7,594 nucleotides of DNA from positions 1 to 7,594 of the forward strand of contig DAOVUU010000113.1 of NCBI GenBank assembly GCA_030632405.1. The letters are read 5' to 3'. Source of the DNA: Desulfobulbaceae bacterium (GTDB lineage Bacteria; Desulfobacterota; Desulfobulbia; Desulfobulbales; Desulfocapsaceae). Below, piece after piece: positions 6,422-7,594 of this stretch (the stretch's first letter is position 1; every line of letters begins with the position of its first letter). The notes under the pieces were generated by a model that made no database searches, was not told the DNA's origin, and saw only the letters and a list, made by a program, of their open reading frames with translations. The position numbers were made by a program, and so were the translations under genes.

Positions 6422-7030
6422 ATGATAAAAATAATATATGTTTTCACACTGTTATTGATTTTCTCCCCTGCATACGTAAGTGGTGGTGAAAATGGCCCGA
6501 CGGATACCCTGAAGCCGGTATTGAATGAGCTAATGGCGATATTGGGTGATAAGAGCCTCGAAGGTGATGAGAATCTTGTGAAAAGACGTTCGAAAATCAT
6601 GATTTCAATAGGGAGAGGGTTTAATTTTAAAGAGATGTCAAAACGGGTTCTCGGGAAGACGTGGCGAACCATCGATGACCAGCAGAAAGAGTACTTTACA
6701 GAACTTATGACCAAGCTTCTTGAGAACGTATACGTTGGTAAGCTTGAAGGGTATTCCGATCAGACTGTTGAATTTGTTGCTGAGAAGATCAAAGGTGATA
6801 GAGCTCAGGTTACAACCTTTCTTGTGGATAAGGGGATGAAGCTGCCGGTTCACTATATAATGAAAACTGCAGAGGAATTATGGTTGGTCTATGATATTAA
6901 TATTGAAGGTGTTAGCCTGGTGAGAAATTATCAGCAGCAGTTTAAGTCTATTATAAGAAAAGAAAAATTTGAAGGATTGGTAAAGGTGCTGGAAGAGAAG
7001 AATAGATCTTTTTTAAAAGCAGAGAATTGA
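6422..7030 (+). CDS. mlaC: MlaC/Ttg2D-family periplasmic phospholipid-binding protein
   Basis: Periplasmic shuttle of the Mla lipid-transport system, which moves phospholipids between the outer-membrane MlaA complex and the inner-membrane MlaFEDB transporter. It has 202 residues, close to the usual 200-215. It starts with a signal peptide (hydrophobic core at about 3-15, likely cleavage near residue 20, SGGEN). The family features follow: FNFKEMSKRVLGKTW at 67-81, the Q-KEYF motif at 88-92, LLENVYVGKLEGY at 99-111, and the diagnostic WLVYDINIEGVSLVRNYQQQF at 154-174. The chosen ATG has GGAAG at 6412-6416 with 5-base spacing; an ATG 57 bases upstream would place non-signal sequence before the hydrophobic core and lacks a binding site. 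No mlaF, mlaE or mlaD is adjacent. Family assignment is firm, while the exact role here (Mla versus a related lipid or hopanoid system) is inferred. Confidence 0.9.
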   Translation: MIKIIYVFTLLLIFSPAYVSGGENGPTDTLKPVLNELMAILGDKSLEGDENLVKRRSKIMISIGRGFNFKEMSKRVLGKTWRTIDDQQKEYFTELMTKLLENVYVGKLEGYSDQTVEFVAEKIKGDRAQVTTFLVDKGMKLPVHYIMKTAEELWLVYDINIEGVSLVRNYQQQFKSIIRKEKFEGLVKVLEEKNRSFLKAEN

Positions 7031-7044
7031 ACTAAAATTCAGTC

Positions 7045-7194
7045 ATGACTCAATACAACACAAAAAGTCTCTCTTCGTTTGAGAAAAAACTCGGACAGGC
7101 TTTCCCATGTACTCTGAGAAAGAATTATAGAGTGGAAAAAGACAGATTCTGGGGGTCGGGTGTATTTTTTTCTGGCGATTATTCTCTAAATTGA
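7045..7194 (+). CDS. Doubtful 49-codon ORF between mlaC and yceD
   Basis: An ATG-started frame of 49 codons runs through most of the gap after mlaC and ends in TGA at 7192-7194, inside the candidate promoter of the next gene. The product would be basic and soluble, with one Cys and an aromatic C-terminal half (RFWGSGVFFSGDY); I recognise no family. There is no good Shine-Dalgarno sequence before the ATG. It may be chance, a small orphan protein, or part of a decayed gene. Confidence 0.18.
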   Translation: MTQYNTKSLSSFEKKLGQAFPCTLRKNYRVEKDRFWGSGVFFSGDYSLN

Positions 7195-7221
7195 TTATTT
7201 CTTCTTTCTTTTGTTTATAAT
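7191..7221 (+). promoter_or_regulatory. Candidate sigma70 promoter for the yceD-like gene
   Basis: A perfect TATAAT at 7216-7221 is preceded by TTGATT at 7191-7196 with a 19-base spacer, slightly long. Transcription would start near 7228, giving a leader of about 26 bases before the ATG at 7254. This suggests that yceD and the genes beyond the right edge form a new transcription unit separate from mlaC. Confidence 0.45.
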
Positions 7222-7253
7222 CTTGAGGTGGAAAAAGGAATTTTTGGTATCAA

Positions 7254-7594
7254 ATGAAGTTGAATTTAGAGGAAATCACCAAAAAAATCAGACGCTATTC
7301 TGTAAATGATGGCGATTTGTTTCCAGCTCCTGAGAAAGGTGCCGATTTCTCTGCCGGTCTAGAAGTAGCAATATATCGCAGAGATAAGGAAAGCTTTGTC
7401 GTGGAAGGAGAGCTGAAAGGAAGCAGAGAAGTGTCCTGCGACAGATGCGGTGAACCTGTCGAACAGAAATTGCAGAGGAGCTTTTCGTATCTTCTCACCA
7501 CTCGAAAAGAGGAGATTGAGGGTCTGCAGGAACTCGGTACGATTGGTCGTGCGGAAGACATGAAGATCAGCATGTATATCGAAAAAAGTGTTGA
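7254..7594 (+). CDS. yceD: YceD/DUF177 family protein, 3' end cut by the window
   Basis: The first 113 codons of a DUF177 (YceD) protein, continuing past the window edge; the family is usually 160-190 residues. The diagnostic feature is a Cys-x-x-Cys knuckle followed by E-P: Cys62 and Cys65 in SCDRCGEPVE. It comes after a beta-rich segment (FVVEGELKGSREV at 48-60) and is followed by SFSYLLTTRKEE. The family is linked to ribosome biogenesis: in bacteria the gene commonly precedes rpmF (ribosomal protein L32), and a plant homologue is needed for 23S rRNA accumulation. AAGGA at 7235-7239 is 14 bases from the ATG, longer than ideal, but a stop codon at 7224-7226 in the same frame leaves no better upstream start. 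By family context rpmF, then plsX or fabH, would be expected just downstream, which cannot be checked here. Confidence 0.85.
   Translation, partial: MKLNLEEITKKIRRYSVNDGDLFPAPEKGADFSAGLEVAIYRRDKESFVVEGELKGSREVSCDRCGEPVEQKLQRSFSYLLTTRKEEIEGLQELGTIGRAEDMKISMYIEKSV

Noticed and set aside
1..7594. CRISPR arrays, tRNA or rRNA genes, insertion sequences
   Set aside because: No regularly spaced repeats, cloverleaf, rRNA core motifs, transposase or flanking inverted repeats were seen on either strand.

Overview
This window reads as an ordinary chromosomal stretch of a Gram-negative bacterium. The outer-membrane and periplasmic proteins (an MlaC-type lipid carrier, an exported small protein, Yej-type inner-membrane permeases) show the diderm envelope. 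The moderate-to-low GC content and the pairing of a histone-deacetylase-like enzyme with a CBS-CBS-ACT protein suggest a Desulfobacterota (former Deltaproteobacteria) relative, perhaps a sulfate-reducer lineage. That placement is inference from gene style; there is no rRNA or other decisive marker here.

Layout from left to right. Positions 1-357 are a non-coding leader with AT-rich promoter-like sequence and a 25-bp imperfect palindrome. A zinc-dependent deacetylase (358-1311, +) and an AcuB-like CBS-CBS-ACT regulator (1415-2095, +) follow, separated by a gap containing a long stem-loop. Two convergent minus-strand genes come next: RNase D (2663-3793) and, downstream of it in the same direction, a small exported protein with an OB-fold-like pattern (2114-2605). 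A 322-bp divergent intergenic region holds an orphan leftward terminator-like hairpin. Then come the tightly coupled oligopeptide ABC permeases yejB and yejE (4116-5171 and 5173-6219, +), an MlaC-family phospholipid carrier (6422-7030, +), a doubtful 49-codon ORF, and the first 113 codons of a YceD/DUF177 protein (7254 to the window end, +) with its own promoter candidate.

Functionally, the deacetylase and the CBS-ACT protein resemble the AcuC/AcuB pair that in Bacillus accompanies control of acetyl-CoA synthetase, so a role in acetyl-lysine or acetate metabolism is plausible. The Yej permeases form the membrane channel of a peptide importer, but neither the binding protein (yejA) nor the ATPase (yejF) is adjacent. 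MlaC likewise stands without mlaFED. YceD normally precedes rpmF and fatty-acid/phospholipid genes, which would lie just beyond the right edge.

I do not see a clear new biological system. The points most worth a second look are the incomplete transporter loci, the orphan terminator upstream of yejB, the palindrome and stem-loop around the deacetylase, and the exported protein linked to RNase D.
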